Assembly: GCA_037034305.1 (NCBI GenBank)
Contig: JBAGJY010000009.1
Span: 1 to 64,000, forward strand
Source of the DNA: Streptantibioticus_A sp037034305
GTDB taxonomy: Bacteria; Actinomycetota; Actinomycetes; Streptomycetales; Streptomycetaceae
DNA: 64,000 nt
Reading direction: 5' to 3'
This document shows positions 36,181-44,765 of this stretch, in pieces (position 1 is the first letter of the stretch; each line of letters begins with the position of its first letter). Made by a program: the position numbers and the translations under genes. Under the pieces are notes generated by a model. It had not been told where the DNA came from. It saw nothing but the letters and a program-made list of their open reading frames with translations, and did no database searches.

Positions 36181-37725
36181 TCATGGGTAGCGCTGACCGT
36201 CGACGCGTCGCGGCAGCCCGAGCGGATTGTCGTCCCGCAGTTCCGGCGGCAGCAGTGCGGGCGGGGTGTCCTGGTAGGTGACCGGGCGCAGCCAGCGCTC
36301 GATGGCGGTGCCGCCGACGGAGGTCGACTGCGAGGTGGTGGCCGGGTACGGCCCGCCGTGGTGCTGTGCCGGGGCGACGGCGACCCCGGTCGGCCAGCCG
36401 TCGACCAGTACGCGTCCGGCGAGCCGGGTGAGCGCCGCGAGCAGTTCGGCGGCCGTGCCCTGTTCTGCGGCGGCCTCGGCGGTGGACAGGTGGACGGTGG
36501 CGGTGAGGTTGCCGGGCAGCCGGGCCAGTACGGCGGTGGCCTCGGCGTCGTTCTCGTAGCGGGCGATCACGGTGACCGGTCCGAAGCACTCCTGGGTCAG
36601 CAGTTCGTGAGGGCCGTCCTGGGTGAGCCGGAACGCGGGTACGGTCAGGAAGCCCGGCCGTACCGCCGAGTCGCCGTCCGCGCCGGGTTCCACCGGCGCG
36701 CTGACATCGCGCAGCCTGGCGCGGTCGCGTACCCCGGCGAGAAAGTGACGGCGCGTCCTGCCGTCCAGCAGGACGCCGGGCGGTGCTTCGGCGGCGGCCC
36801 GGGTGAGCGCGGCGACCAGGCGGTCGCCGTCCGCACCTGCGGGCGCCAGGACGAGCCCGGGTTTGGTGCAGAACTGGCCGACGCCCAGGGTGAAGGAGGC
36901 GGCGAGCCCTTCGCCGATCCGCTCGGCGCGCTCGGCGGCAGCGGCGGCGGTGACCAACACCGGGTTGAGGCTGCCGAGTTCGCCGTGGAACGGGATCGGC
37001 CGGGGCCGGGCCGCCGCCGCGTCGTACAGGGCGCGCCCGCCGGGGATGGAGCCGGTGAACCCGGCGGCGCTGACCACCGGGTGCTCGATGAGGTCGACAC
37101 CGGCCCGGAAGCCGTGCAGCAGGCCGACGGTGTCCTCGGGCAGCCCGGTGTCAGCGGCGGCCCGGCGCCAGATCGCCGCGCACAACTCGGAGGTGGCGGG
37201 GTGGCCGGGGTGCGCCTTGACCACGACCGGGCAACCGGCGGCCAGCGCGCTGGCGGTGTCCCCGCCGGGGACGGAGAAGGCCAGCGGGAAGTTGCTGGCG
37301 GCGTAGACGGCGACCACCCCGAGCGGCACCTTGTGGCGGCGCAGGTCGGGGCGGGGTACCGGCAGGGCGTCCGGGTCGGCGTGGTCGATGATCACGTCCA
37401 GGAAGGCGCCCTCGTCCACCACGTCGGCGAAGGCCCGCAACTGGTGGGCGGTGCGGGCGAGTTCACCGGTCAGGCGGGTCGGGCCCAGGGCGGTCTCGGC
37501 GTCGGCGGTGGCGACCACCCGCTCCCGCTCGGCGGTCAGCAGCTCGGCCGCGGTGCGCAGCAGCGCGGCGCGGGCGGGGCGGGGGGCGAGTGCGGGCATG
37601 GCGTCGGCCGCCGCCCGTACCGCCTCGCCCACCTGGTCGGCGGTGGCTTCCACGGTCACCTGTTCCCGCTGCTTCCCAGTGCGGGGGTCGACGCTCCAGA
37701 CTGGTACGGCCGCCGGTCCTGCCAC
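36181..37725 (-). CDS. aldehyde dehydrogenase, 2,5-dioxovalerate (2-oxoglutarate semialdehyde) dehydrogenase type
   Basis: A 514-aa NAD(P)+ aldehyde dehydrogenase. The cofactor region is VVAVYAASNFPLAFSVPGGDTASALAAGCPVVVKAHPGHP (about 135-175), the general-base Glu is in HGELGSLNPV (about 253), the catalytic Cys in GVGQFCTKPG (about 287), and the C-terminal half has QECFGPVTVI. The FPLAFSxPGGDTASALAAG pattern is characteristic of the branch oxidising 2,5-dioxovalerate to 2-oxoglutarate in uronate, arabinose or hydroxyproline breakdown. GTG at 37725 has GGAGG 6 bases upstream. Divergent from an IclR regulator, with an operator-like palindrome between. Confidence 0.85.
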   Translation of the reverse strand: MAGPAAVPVWSVDPRTGKQREQVTVEATADQVGEAVRAAADAMPALAPRPARAALLRTAAELLTAERERVVATADAETALGPTRLTGELARTAHQLRAFADVVDEGAFLDVIIDHADPDALPVPRPDLRRHKVPLGVVAVYAASNFPLAFSVPGGDTASALAAGCPVVVKAHPGHPATSELCAAIWRRAAADTGLPEDTVGLLHGFRAGVDLIEHPVVSAAGFTGSIPGGRALYDAAAARPRPIPFHGELGSLNPVLVTAAAAAERAERIGEGLAASFTLGVGQFCTKPGLVLAPAGADGDRLVAALTRAAAEAPPGVLLDGRTRRHFLAGVRDRARLRDVSAPVEPGADGDSAVRPGFLTVPAFRLTQDGPHELLTQECFGPVTVIARYENDAEATAVLARLPGNLTATVHLSTAEAAAEQGTAAELLAALTRLAGRVLVDGWPTGVAVAPAQHHGGPYPATTSQSTSVGGTAIERWLRPVTYQDTPPALLPPELRDDNPLGLPRRVDGQRYP

Positions 37726-37762
37726 CGTGAACCTCCAGGGCTCCCTCAACCGGAACATTACC

Positions 37763-37780
37763 TGTTCGGTATAGTGAACA
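37763..37780. promoter_or_regulatory. IclR-type operator between the dehydrogenase and the regulator
   Basis: TGTTC-N8-GAACA (37763-37780, centre GGTATAGT) is a perfect palindrome in the 125-bp divergent region, and an additional GAACA lies 9 bases before it (37754-37758), giving alternate GAACA/TGTTC/GAACA elements. IclR proteins bind such repeats near promoters. The central TATAGT could itself be a -10 element. Confidence 0.55.
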
Positions 37781-37850
37781 CCGTCTTTGTATGTGAATCC
37801 TGTGGGGAGCGTACTGGCGGCGACCCACTCGGACAAGAGGGGTTCGGATC

Positions 37851-38621
37851 ATGACTACGGGCGAGGGCGGCGGGTCCCAGGTCAAGTCGGCGGTCCGCAC
37901 GGTGGAACTGCTGGAGTTCTTCGCGGGCCGCCCCGGGATGCACAGCCTCGCCGCCGTACAGGAAGCCGTCGGGTACCCCAAGTCCAGCCTCTACATGCTG
38001 CTGCGCACCCTGGTGGACCTCGGCTGGATCGAGACGGACGCCACCGGCACCCGCTACGGCATCGGGGTGCGCGCCCTGCTGGTCGGCACCTCGTACATCG
38101 ACGGCGACGAGGTGGTGGCCGCCGCCCGCCCCACCCTCGACCGGCTCTCCGACGACACCACCGAGACCATCCACCTCGCCCGGCTCGACGGCACCAACGT
38201 GGTGTACCTGGCGACCCGTCAGTCCCAGCACTACCTGCGCCCGTTCACCCGCGTCGGACGCCGACTGCCCGCGCACAGCACGTCGTTGGGGAAGGCGCTG
38301 CTCGCCACGTACACCGACGAGCAGGTGCGCCAGCTGCTGCCGGAGACCCTCGATCCGCTCACCGAGCACACCATCACCGACCGCGAGCGGCTGATCGAGG
38401 AGCTGCACACCATCCGCGAGCAGGGTTACGCGGTGGACCGCGAGGAGAACACCCTCGGCCTGCGCTGCTTCGGTGTGGCGATCCCCTACCGCACGCCCGC
38501 CCGCGACGCGATCAGCTGCTCGGTCCCGGTGGCCCGGCTCACCCCGGCCCACGAACAGACGATCAAGGACGCCCTCTTCGACGCCCGCGACCGCCTGACC
38601 CTGGCCACCCGACACCTGTGA
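37851..38621 (+). CDS. IclR family transcriptional regulator
   Basis: A 256-aa regulator with an N-terminal winged helix (VKSAVRTVELLEFFAGRPGMHSLAAVQEAVGYPKSSLYMLLRTLVDLGWIE, residues 12-62) and a C-terminal IclR effector domain (DETIHLARLDG, RPFTRVGRRLPAHSTSLGKALLA, GYAVDREENTLGLRCFGVAIP). Divergent orientation with the aldehyde dehydrogenase strongly suggests it controls that gene, probably with a sugar-acid effector. ATG at 37851. Confidence 0.9.
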   Translation: MTTGEGGGSQVKSAVRTVELLEFFAGRPGMHSLAAVQEAVGYPKSSLYMLLRTLVDLGWIETDATGTRYGIGVRALLVGTSYIDGDEVVAAARPTLDRLSDDTTETIHLARLDGTNVVYLATRQSQHYLRPFTRVGRRLPAHSTSLGKALLATYTDEQVRQLLPETLDPLTEHTITDRERLIEELHTIREQGYAVDREENTLGLRCFGVAIPYRTPARDAISCSVPVARLTPAHEQTIKDALFDARDRLTLATRHL

Positions 38622-38661
38622 CCGGGCTGCTGTCATGGGCTGGTGATCCTAGAGTGCTGCC

Positions 38662-39435
38662 ATGACTGATGATGCTCAGGTCCTCAAGTCGCATGCCCGG
38701 CGGGCCAGTTCGTTCGGCGGGCATGCCAGCGCGTACGCGGAGCACCGGCCGGACTATCCACGGGCCGCGGTGGACTGGGCGGTCGAGCCGGTGGCCGACC
38801 AGCCGGAACCCAGGGTGCTCGATCTCGGCGCGGGTACCGGCAAGTTGACCGAGGTGCTGTCGCGCTGCGGCTTCCAGGTGACGGCGGTGGAGCCGGACGC
38901 CGCGATGCTGGCGCAGCTGCGGCACCGGATGCCTCAGGTGGACGCGCGGGAGGGCGCGGCGGAGGCCATACCCGCGCCGAACGCGTCGTTCGACGCGGTG
39001 CTGGTCGGGCAGGCCTTCCACTGGTTCGACCACGAGCGCGCGCTGCCGGAGATCGGCCGAGTGCTGCGCCCCGGCGGGGTGCTGGCCGCGCTGTGGAACC
39101 GTGACGACGACCGCGTCGAGTGGATCGCGGGGCTACAGGAGGTGGCGCGTAGCGAGGCGTCCAACACCAAGCGGTACGACCAGCGGCGGCTGCCCGCGCA
39201 TCCGGCGTTCGGTGACTGGGAACTGGCGGAGTTCCCGCACACCCAACGGCGTACCGCCGACTCCCTGACGGCCACCATCGGCACCCACTCGCACACCCTG
39301 GTCATCCCGCCGGACGAGCGCGCGGCCCTGCTGGGGCGCATCCGCCGGTATCTGGGCTCCCGGCCGGAGACCGCGTGTGGTGAGTTCGAGGTGCCGATGG
39401 TGACGCTGACCGTGCGGTGCGCTCGACTGCGGTGA
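38662..39435 (+). CDS. class I SAM-dependent methyltransferase
   Basis: A 257-aa methyltransferase of the UbiE/type 11 group: motif I VLDLGAGTGKLTEVL (about residues 52-66), acidic motif VTAVEPDAAML, motif IV-like FDAVLVGQAFHWFDHERALPEIGRVLRPGGVLAALW. The substrate cannot be told. The N-terminal SFGGHASAYAEHRPDYP matches many small-molecule methyltransferases in actinomycetes. 40 bases after the IclR gene, so it may be co-transcribed. Confidence 0.86.
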   Translation: MTDDAQVLKSHARRASSFGGHASAYAEHRPDYPRAAVDWAVEPVADQPEPRVLDLGAGTGKLTEVLSRCGFQVTAVEPDAAMLAQLRHRMPQVDAREGAAEAIPAPNASFDAVLVGQAFHWFDHERALPEIGRVLRPGGVLAALWNRDDDRVEWIAGLQEVARSEASNTKRYDQRRLPAHPAFGDWELAEFPHTQRRTADSLTATIGTHSHTLVIPPDERAALLGRIRRYLGSRPETACGEFEVPMVTLTVRCARLR

Positions 39436-39449
39436 GCGCGGGCACCGGG

Positions 39450-39490
39450 AGTCCCCGCTGCGGAGGTCGCGCGCCCTCGCGGCGGGGACT
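39450..39490. terminator. bidirectional hairpin between convergent genes
   Basis: Arms AGTCCCCGC (39450-39458) and GCGGGGACT (39482-39490), perfect 9-bp pairing with a 23-base loop, lie between the methyltransferase and the alcohol dehydrogenase, which converge. Confidence 0.6.
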
Positions 39491-39517
39491 GCTTCGGGGG
39501 CAGGCCCGCGGACCCGC

Positions 39518-40562
39518 TTACAGCGAGGCGATGTCGATCACGAACCGGTACCGCACGTCGCTGGCGAGCACCCGCTCGTACGCCTCGTTGATCTGGTCGG
39601 CGTTGATCAGCTCGATCTGAGCGCCCAGCCCGTGCTCGGCGCAGAAGTCCAGCATCTCCTGGGTCTCCCGGATGCCGCCGATCATCGAACCGGCGAGCGT
39701 GCGCCGCATGGCGAGCAGCGAGAAGACGCTGAACGAGCTGGGGTTCTCCGGAGCGCCGACGTTGACCATGGCGCCGTCCAGCCTTCAGCAGCCCCAAGAA
39801 GGCGTCCACGTCGAGGTTGGCCGAGACGGTGTTGACGATCAGGTCGAAGCTGCCCGCCAGCTCCTGGAAGGTGGCCGGGTCGCTGGTGGCGTGGAAGTGG
39901 TCGGCGCCCAGCTTCAGGCCGTCGTCCTTCTTGCGCAGCGACTGGCTGAGCACGGTGACCTCGGCGCCCAGCGCGTGCGCGATCTTGACGGCCATGTGGC
40001 CGAGGCCGCCCAGGCCGACGACGGCGACCTTCTTGCCGGGACCGGCGTTCCAGTGCCGCAGCGGCGAGTAGACGGTGATGCCCGCGCACAGCAGCGGGGC
40101 GGCGACGTCCAGGGCTATGCCCTCGGGGATGCCCAGCACGTACGCCTCGTCGACCACGATGTGGGTGCTGTAGCCGCCGTAGGTCGGCTCGCCGTCCCGC
40201 CCGGTCGCGTTGTACGTGCCGATCATGCCGCCGGTGCAGTACTGCTCGTCTCCGGCACGGCAGCTGTCGCACTCCCGGCAGGAGTCGACCATGCAGCCGA
40301 CACCGACCCGGTCGCCGACCGCGTACCTGGACACGCCAGAGCCGACCTCGGCGACGACCCCGGCGATCTCGTGGCCGGGCACCATCGGGAAGGCGGCGCC
40401 GCCCCACTCGTCGCGGGCCTGGTGGATGTCGGAGTGGCAGATGCCCGCGTACTTGATCTCGATCAGGACGTCGTGCTCGCCCACCGCACGGCGCGGGATC
40501 GTGGTGCGCTCCAGCGGCGCCTTGGCGGCGGGGGCGGCGTATGCGGTGACGGTGGTCGTCAT
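39518..40562 (-). pseudogene. zinc-dependent alcohol dehydrogenase with a one-base frameshift
   Basis: Together the two frames encode a 347-aa class of NAD(P)H-dependent medium-chain dehydrogenase (AdhA/YahK-like): zinc ligands YAGICHSDIHQ and GHEIAGVV, structural zinc Cys set MVDSCRECDSCRAGDEQYC, cofactor motif VVGLGGLGHMAV. An extra base near 39782-39783 (plus-strand CC where one C is expected, giving AAGGCTGG instead of AAGCTGG) shifts the frame after LLK, about 88 codons before the end; the C-terminal NVGAPENPSSFSVFSLL...ASDVRYRFVIDIASL continues in the other frame. Either a sequencing error or a recent inactivation. ATG at 40562 overlaps the stop of the XRE regulator. Confidence 0.85.
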
Positions 40563-41455
40563 CGGGAGGGTTCTCCTTGGGTGGCGTTTGCCGTGGATGG
40601 TGTGGCCCGCGGCGCGTTGCCCGCCGTCCAGTTGGCGAGCAGCCGCAGTGCGGTTTCCGAGGAGGAGCCGGGCTCGACGGTGTACACGCACATCGTCTGG
40701 TCGGGGTCCCCGGGGAAGGTCACCGTCTCGTAGGCGACGGTGAGGTCGCCGACGACCGGGTGGTGGTAGCGCTTGCTGCCGTGGGTGCGTTCCCGCACGT
40801 TGTGGTCGGCCCACCAGGTGCGGAACTGCGGGCTCTTGATGCTGAGTTCACCGACCAGGTCGGTCAGCCGGGGATCGTCGGGGTGGCGTGCGGCGAGCAG
40901 CCGCAGGGCGCCCACCGTCTCGGCCGCACAGGTCTCCCAGTCGACGTACAGCTCGCGCGCGGACTCCTCAAGGAACATGTGCCGGGCCATGTTCCGCTGC
41001 CGCTGCGGCAGCGCGTCGAAGTCCGTGATCAACGCGCGGGCCAGCCGGTTGGCGGCCAGCACGTCCATCTGGCGGCCCAGGACGAACGCCGGTGCGTGCC
41101 CGTCGAGGGTCTCCAGCATCCGGTGCACCCCCGGGCGCACCCGTTGCGGGCGGACCGCCGGGCGACGGCGGGTGCGCTTCGGGCGGGCCAGCTCGAAGAG
41201 GTAGACCCGCTCGGTGTCGCTCAGCCGCAGCGCCCCGGCCACCGCGTCCAGCACCGCGTCGGAGCAGTTGGAGGTGCGCCCCTGCTCCAGTCGCGTGTAG
41301 TAGTCGGTGCTCACCCCGGCAAGCCGGGCCAACTCCTCGCGCCGCAGGCCCGGCACCCGGCGCGGACCGCCGTCGGTCGGCACCCCGGCCTCCTGCGGGG
41401 TGAGACGGGCGCGGCGCGAGCGCAGGAACTCGCTCAGCTCGGCGTGGTGATCCAT
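40559..41455 (-). CDS. XRE-family regulator with MmyB-like ligand domain
   Basis: A 298-aa regulator. The N-terminal HTH reads LSEFLRSRRARLTPQEAG ... VPGLRREELARLAGVSTDYYTRLEQGR (about residues 6-62), and the C-terminal portion (VHRMLETLDGHAPAFVLGRQMDVLAANRLARALITDF ... FRTWWADHNVRERTHGSKRYHHPVVGDL) is the MmyB-type domain that binds small hydrophobic ligands. Regulators of this kind usually control an adjacent dehydrogenase; here it is transcribed first and its TGA overlaps the ATG of the alcohol dehydrogenase. Confidence 0.9.
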   Translation of the reverse strand: MDHHAELSEFLRSRRARLTPQEAGVPTDGGPRRVPGLRREELARLAGVSTDYYTRLEQGRTSNCSDAVLDAVAGALRLSDTERVYLFELARPKRTRRRPAVRPQRVRPGVHRMLETLDGHAPAFVLGRQMDVLAANRLARALITDFDALPQRQRNMARHMFLEESARELYVDWETCAAETVGALRLLAARHPDDPRLTDLVGELSIKSPQFRTWWADHNVRERTHGSKRYHHPVVGDLTVAYETVTFPGDPDQTMCVYTVEPGSSSETALRLLANWTAGNAPRATPSTANATQGEPSR

Positions 41456-41571
41456 GCGTTCCAGTATCGGCGGGGAAACGGCTGGTCGGGGGCGTGAGGG
41501 TAGGTCTGTTGGAACCAGGACGGCAGGAATAGCGGCCTTGAGCGCGCACCAACCCGGACGGTCGCCACAAC

Positions 41572-41597
41572 GCCCCTGCCACATCGGCGGCAGGGGC
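41572..41597 (-). terminator. terminator of the uronate operon
   Basis: GCCCCTGCC (41572-41580) pairs exactly with GGCAGGGGC (41589-41597) around an 8-base loop, 13 bases beyond the stop of the minus-strand unknown gene at 41611. Confidence 0.65.
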
Positions 41598-41610
41598 ATG
41601 CCGGAAGCGG

Positions 41611-42825
41611 TCAGCGGCCGCTCAGCGCCTCGTGTACCGCCGCCAGATCCGCCCGCGAGGCCAGTCCTGCGTGGTAGAGCCGCAGTTGAGTGGCGCCCAG
41701 CTCCATCGCGTGCGCCGCGTCGGCGGCCAGGGTGTGGGGGCTGCCGCCCATCGCGGAGACGACGGTGAGGTTGGCGGCGATCACCGCGCGCCGCCCGCCG
41801 ACGCAACGCCCGCCGAAGGGGCCCAGCACCGCCTCCCGCTCCGCCGCTCCCCCGGTGCAGGGCAGCACCACGCCGTCGGCGTGCGCCAGGACGTCCACCG
41901 GGTCGACCCCGGCGTTCGCGCCGCAGCGGTGCGCCGCCGGATCGGCGTGCAGCAGCACCTGGAACCCGTCGGCCGCGGCAGCCGCACGCACCGCCGCCAC
42001 CACCGCCCGCTGGAACCGGCTCGCCGCCTCGCGGCGCCAGCTGAGCGTCAGCGCGGCGAGGTCCGCTCCCAGCAGCCGCTCCACCTCGGCCCACTCCCCC
42101 GCCCGGTCGGTGGGGCCGGGGCCGCGCTCCCCCGCCCACACCGGGCCGAGCGCCGCGCGCACCGAACGTCGAAGATCCTGCGGGTGCGCGCCGAGGTCCG
42201 CGTACCCCGCGCGGCACACCTCGCAGAAGCACAGCGACATCAGATAGCCCGCGCCGCCGCCCAACGGCACCCCGCCGATCTTGTCATGGGCGTGCGGATG
42301 CGCCAGGCCGTACCAGCCGCAGGACTCCAGCTCGGTCCCGCGGGCGCCGGGCCGCGCCCCCGCCTCCACCGCCAGCGCGGCGGCGTACCGCCGCACCTCG
42401 GGCCGGGCCACGCACAGCGCCCACGGGTAACCGTCGCCGTAGGCGTTGCGCACCTGGGCGGCCGGATGTTCCTCGCCCAGCAGGGAGTTGTGGGCCAGCA
42501 CCACCCAGCTGTGCACGTCGAGGCCCTCGGCGCTCAGCGCCTCGGCCGCCTCGTGCCAGGGGTCGGCCGCCGGTAACCACGTCTGGGCGCGGGGCCGCAG
42601 CCGGTGCCCCGCCCAGTGCCGGGCGGACGGCGGGTAGAGCACCGCGGAGTGCCGGGCGGTGATGACGCGGTGCCGGGGGTGGTGCGGGGTGAGGGCACGG
42701 GTGGAGTGGTAGGCGGAGGCCAACGTGACCTGCTGGACGCCGAGTTCGGCGATCCGGCACGGTGCGTCCGGGTCGCCCAGCACGTCCCACGGGTAGAGGA
42801 ACACCGACGCCCGGGGGCGGTTCAC
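41611..42825 (-). CDS. unknown TIM-barrel-like protein coupled to aldarate dehydratase
   Basis: A 404-aa soluble protein. N-terminal VFLYPWDVLGDP, central HSWVVLAHNS, a conserved LCFCEVCRAGYADLG (two-Cys motif of the kind seen in glycoside-hydrolase-like barrel families) and FQVLLHADPAAHRCGANAG. These beta-strand/helix alternations suggest a TIM barrel of the glycosidase-like type, but I cannot name a family. GTG at 42825 overlaps the stop of 5-dehydro-4-deoxyglucarate dehydratase by 4 bases, so it is translationally coupled to that enzyme. It may release or process uronic acids, or supply the missing sugar-acid dehydration step; both are guesses. Confidence 0.7.
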   Translation of the reverse strand: MNRPRASVFLYPWDVLGDPDAPCRIAELGVQQVTLASAYHSTRALTPHHPRHRVITARHSAVLYPPSARHWAGHRLRPRAQTWLPAADPWHEAAEALSAEGLDVHSWVVLAHNSLLGEEHPAAQVRNAYGDGYPWALCVARPEVRRYAAALAVEAGARPGARGTELESCGWYGLAHPHAHDKIGGVPLGGGAGYLMSLCFCEVCRAGYADLGAHPQDLRRSVRAALGPVWAGERGPGPTDRAGEWAEVERLLGADLAALTLSWRREAASRFQRAVVAAVRAAAAADGFQVLLHADPAAHRCGANAGVDPVDVLAHADGVVLPCTGGAAEREAVLGPFGGRCVGGRRAVIAANLTVVSAMGGSPHTLAADAAHAMELGATQLRLYHAGLASRADLAAVHEALSGR

Positions 42826-43757
42826 CGGCCGCCGCCCACCAACGACAGCCCGCGGTCGAGGAGTTGCCGCAGTTCCTCGATGTGGGCCGCCGACGGTTCG
42901 CTCAACGGCGGCCGTACCGTGCCGACCCGCCCGCCGCGTAGCCGTACCCCCGCCTTGACCAGCGACACCGCGTATCCCCTGCCCTGGCCGCGCAGTTCCA
43001 CCAGCGGCCGGTAGAAGCCGTCCAGCAGTCGGTTGACCGTGTTGTCGTCGCCCGTGCCGAACGCCTGGTGGAAGGCGAGGGCGATCTCGGGGGCGAAGCA
43101 GAAGACAGCGGAGGAGTACAGCGTGACGCCGATGCCCCGGTAGGCGGGGGCGGTGAGTTCCGCGGTGGGCAGTCCGTTGAAGTACCGGAAGTCGCGGTCG
43201 GGCAGTTCGGTGCGCACCGCGCTGACGACGCGCTGCATCAGGTCGAGGTCGCCGAGGCCGTCCTTGAGGCCGATGATGTTCGGCACCCTGGCGAGTTCGA
43301 CGACGGTCGCCGGGGTGAAGACGGCGTTGTCGCGCTGGTAGACGACCAGGTCAAGGCCGGTGCCCGCGGCCAGCGCGGTGTAGTGCCGCAGCAGCCCGGG
43401 CTGGTCGGGGTGCACCAGGTACGGGGGCATGGCGAGCAGCCCGTCGGCGCCCGCGCGCTCCGCGAGCGCGGCATACCGCAGGGCCAGCGCGGTGCCGTAT
43501 CCGGTGCCCGCGACCACCGGCACCCGTCCGGCGGCCACCTCGACCGCGGCGGCCACGCAGTCACGGAACTCCTCGGGGGTCAGCGCGTGGAACTCGCCGG
43601 TGCCGCAGCAGGCGAAGACCGCGCCCGCGCCCGCCTCGACACCGGCGCGCACATGGTCGCGGTAGGCGTCCAGGTCCAGCTCACCGGTGGGGCGGTAGGC
43701 GGTAACGGGAAAGAACAACAGTCCGCCGAGTCGTTCTGCCAGCGGTGCCGCGGCCAT
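42822..43757 (-). CDS. kdgD: 5-dehydro-4-deoxyglucarate dehydratase
   Basis: A 311-aa DHDPS-fold lyase that converts 5-dehydro-4-deoxy-D-glucarate to 2,5-dioxovalerate, water and CO2. Family signatures: LLFFPVTAYRPTGELDLDAYRDHV, CCGTGEFHALTPEEF, the Tyr in VVYQRDNAVF (about 145), the Schiff-base Lys in NIIGLKDGLGDLDLM (about 170), GLPTAELTAPAYRGIGVTLYSSAVF, and GYAVSLVKAGVRLRG. ATG at 43757 is chosen because GGGGGTG lies 5 bases upstream. Divergent from uronate dehydrogenase. Confidence 0.9.
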   Translation of the reverse strand: MAAAPLAERLGGLLFFPVTAYRPTGELDLDAYRDHVRAGVEAGAGAVFACCGTGEFHALTPEEFRDCVAAAVEVAAGRVPVVAGTGYGTALALRYAALAERAGADGLLAMPPYLVHPDQPGLLRHYTALAAGTGLDLVVYQRDNAVFTPATVVELARVPNIIGLKDGLGDLDLMQRVVSAVRTELPDRDFRYFNGLPTAELTAPAYRGIGVTLYSSAVFCFAPEIALAFHQAFGTGDDNTVNRLLDGFYRPLVELRGQGRGYAVSLVKAGVRLRGGRVGTVRPPLSEPSAAHIEELRQLLDRGLSLVGGGR

Positions 43758-43910
43758 CGGAACACCCCCATCGTTCTGCATTCTGATTCGCGTACGCATG
43801 TGTGAACGACGCCACGCTAGGGTAGCCAGCCGAGGCAGGTCAATGCGCATGCCATCCGCCGCCACGGCGGAACCGGGCGGAAGCCAGACCGAAAGCGAGG
43901 AGACCAACCG

Positions 43911-44720
43911 ATGCCAACTCCCCGTACGCTCCTGCTCACCGGCGCCGCGGGCGGCATGGGCACGCTGATGCGCGAACTGCTGCCGCGGTACGGCTATGCG
44001 CTGCGACTGCTCGACCTGGCGCCGATACCTGAGGAACCGGACGCCGTCACGGCCGACTTGGCCGACCGGGACGCGCTGCGCGAGGCGGTGCGCGGGGTGG
44101 ACGCGGTGCTGCACCTCGCCGGGATCTCGCTGGAGGCACCGTTCGAGCAGATCCTGCGCGCCAACATCGAGGGCACCCACAACCTCTACGAGGCCGCACG
44201 TGCCGAGGGCGTACGGCGGATCGTCTTCGCCTCCAGCAACCACGCGGTCGGCTTCACCCCACGGCCGGTGGGCGGCGACCCGTTGATCCCGGTCGGCACC
44301 CCGCACCGCCCGGACACCTTCTACGGGCTGTCCAAGGCGTTCGGCGAGGACCTCGCCTCGCTGTACTGGGACCGGCACGGCATCGAAACCGTCTCGGTGC
44401 GCATCGGCTCCTGCCTCCCGGCGCCGACCACGGTGCGCATGCTGTCCCTGTGGCTGAGCCCGGCGGACGCCGCCCGGCTGTTCCACGCGGCACTGACCGC
44501 CGAGCACGTGGGGCACACCGTGGTCTACGGCAGCTCCGCCAACACCCGCCTGTGCTGGGACCTCGCACCGGCGCGCGCGCTCGGCTACCAGCCGCTGGAC
44601 GACTCGGAGCCGTTCGCGGCCCAGCTCATCGCCGAACAGGGCGAGCCCGGACCCGACGATCCGGACCGCCGCTACCTCGGGGGCCGCTTCTGCACGGAGC
44701 CGCCGATGTGGCGGCACTGA
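43911..44720 (+). CDS. NAD-dependent uronate dehydrogenase-like SDR (epimerase family)
   Basis: A 269-aa extended-SDR protein with TGAAGGMGTLM (about residues 10-20), LDLAPIP as adenine-ribose Asp, SSNHAVGF (about 103) and the catalytic YGLSK (about 136-140). The SSNHAVGFxPR and FYGLSKAFGE pattern matches uronate dehydrogenase, which oxidises D-glucuronate or D-galacturonate to an aldarolactone. Context with 5-dehydro-4-deoxyglucarate dehydratase supports that role. ATG at 43911 with AGCGAGGAG upstream. Confidence 0.83.
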   Translation: MPTPRTLLLTGAAGGMGTLMRELLPRYGYALRLLDLAPIPEEPDAVTADLADRDALREAVRGVDAVLHLAGISLEAPFEQILRANIEGTHNLYEAARAEGVRRIVFASSNHAVGFTPRPVGGDPLIPVGTPHRPDTFYGLSKAFGEDLASLYWDRHGIETVSVRIGSCLPAPTTVRMLSLWLSPADAARLFHAALTAEHVGHTVVYGSSANTRLCWDLAPARALGYQPLDDSEPFAAQLIAEQGEPGPDDPDRRYLGGRFCTEPPMWRH

Positions 44721-44751
44721 GGTCGTCCGCCGATGTGGCGGCACTGAGGTC
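44701..44751 (+). repeat. 24-bp direct repeat across the end of the uronate dehydrogenase gene
   Basis: CGCCGATGTGGCGGCACTGA plus GGTC occurs at 44701-44724 and again at 44728-44751 (27-bp period). The first copy contains the gene's last codons (PMWRH and TGA), the second is outside it: a small tandem duplication. Confidence 0.85.
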
Positions 44752-44765
44752 CACGGGTTGCGGCA

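Noticed and set aside
41611..42825. Naming the unknown barrel protein as a glucarate dehydratase
   Set aside because: The enolase-superfamily metal and Lys motifs are not visible, so only context supports it.
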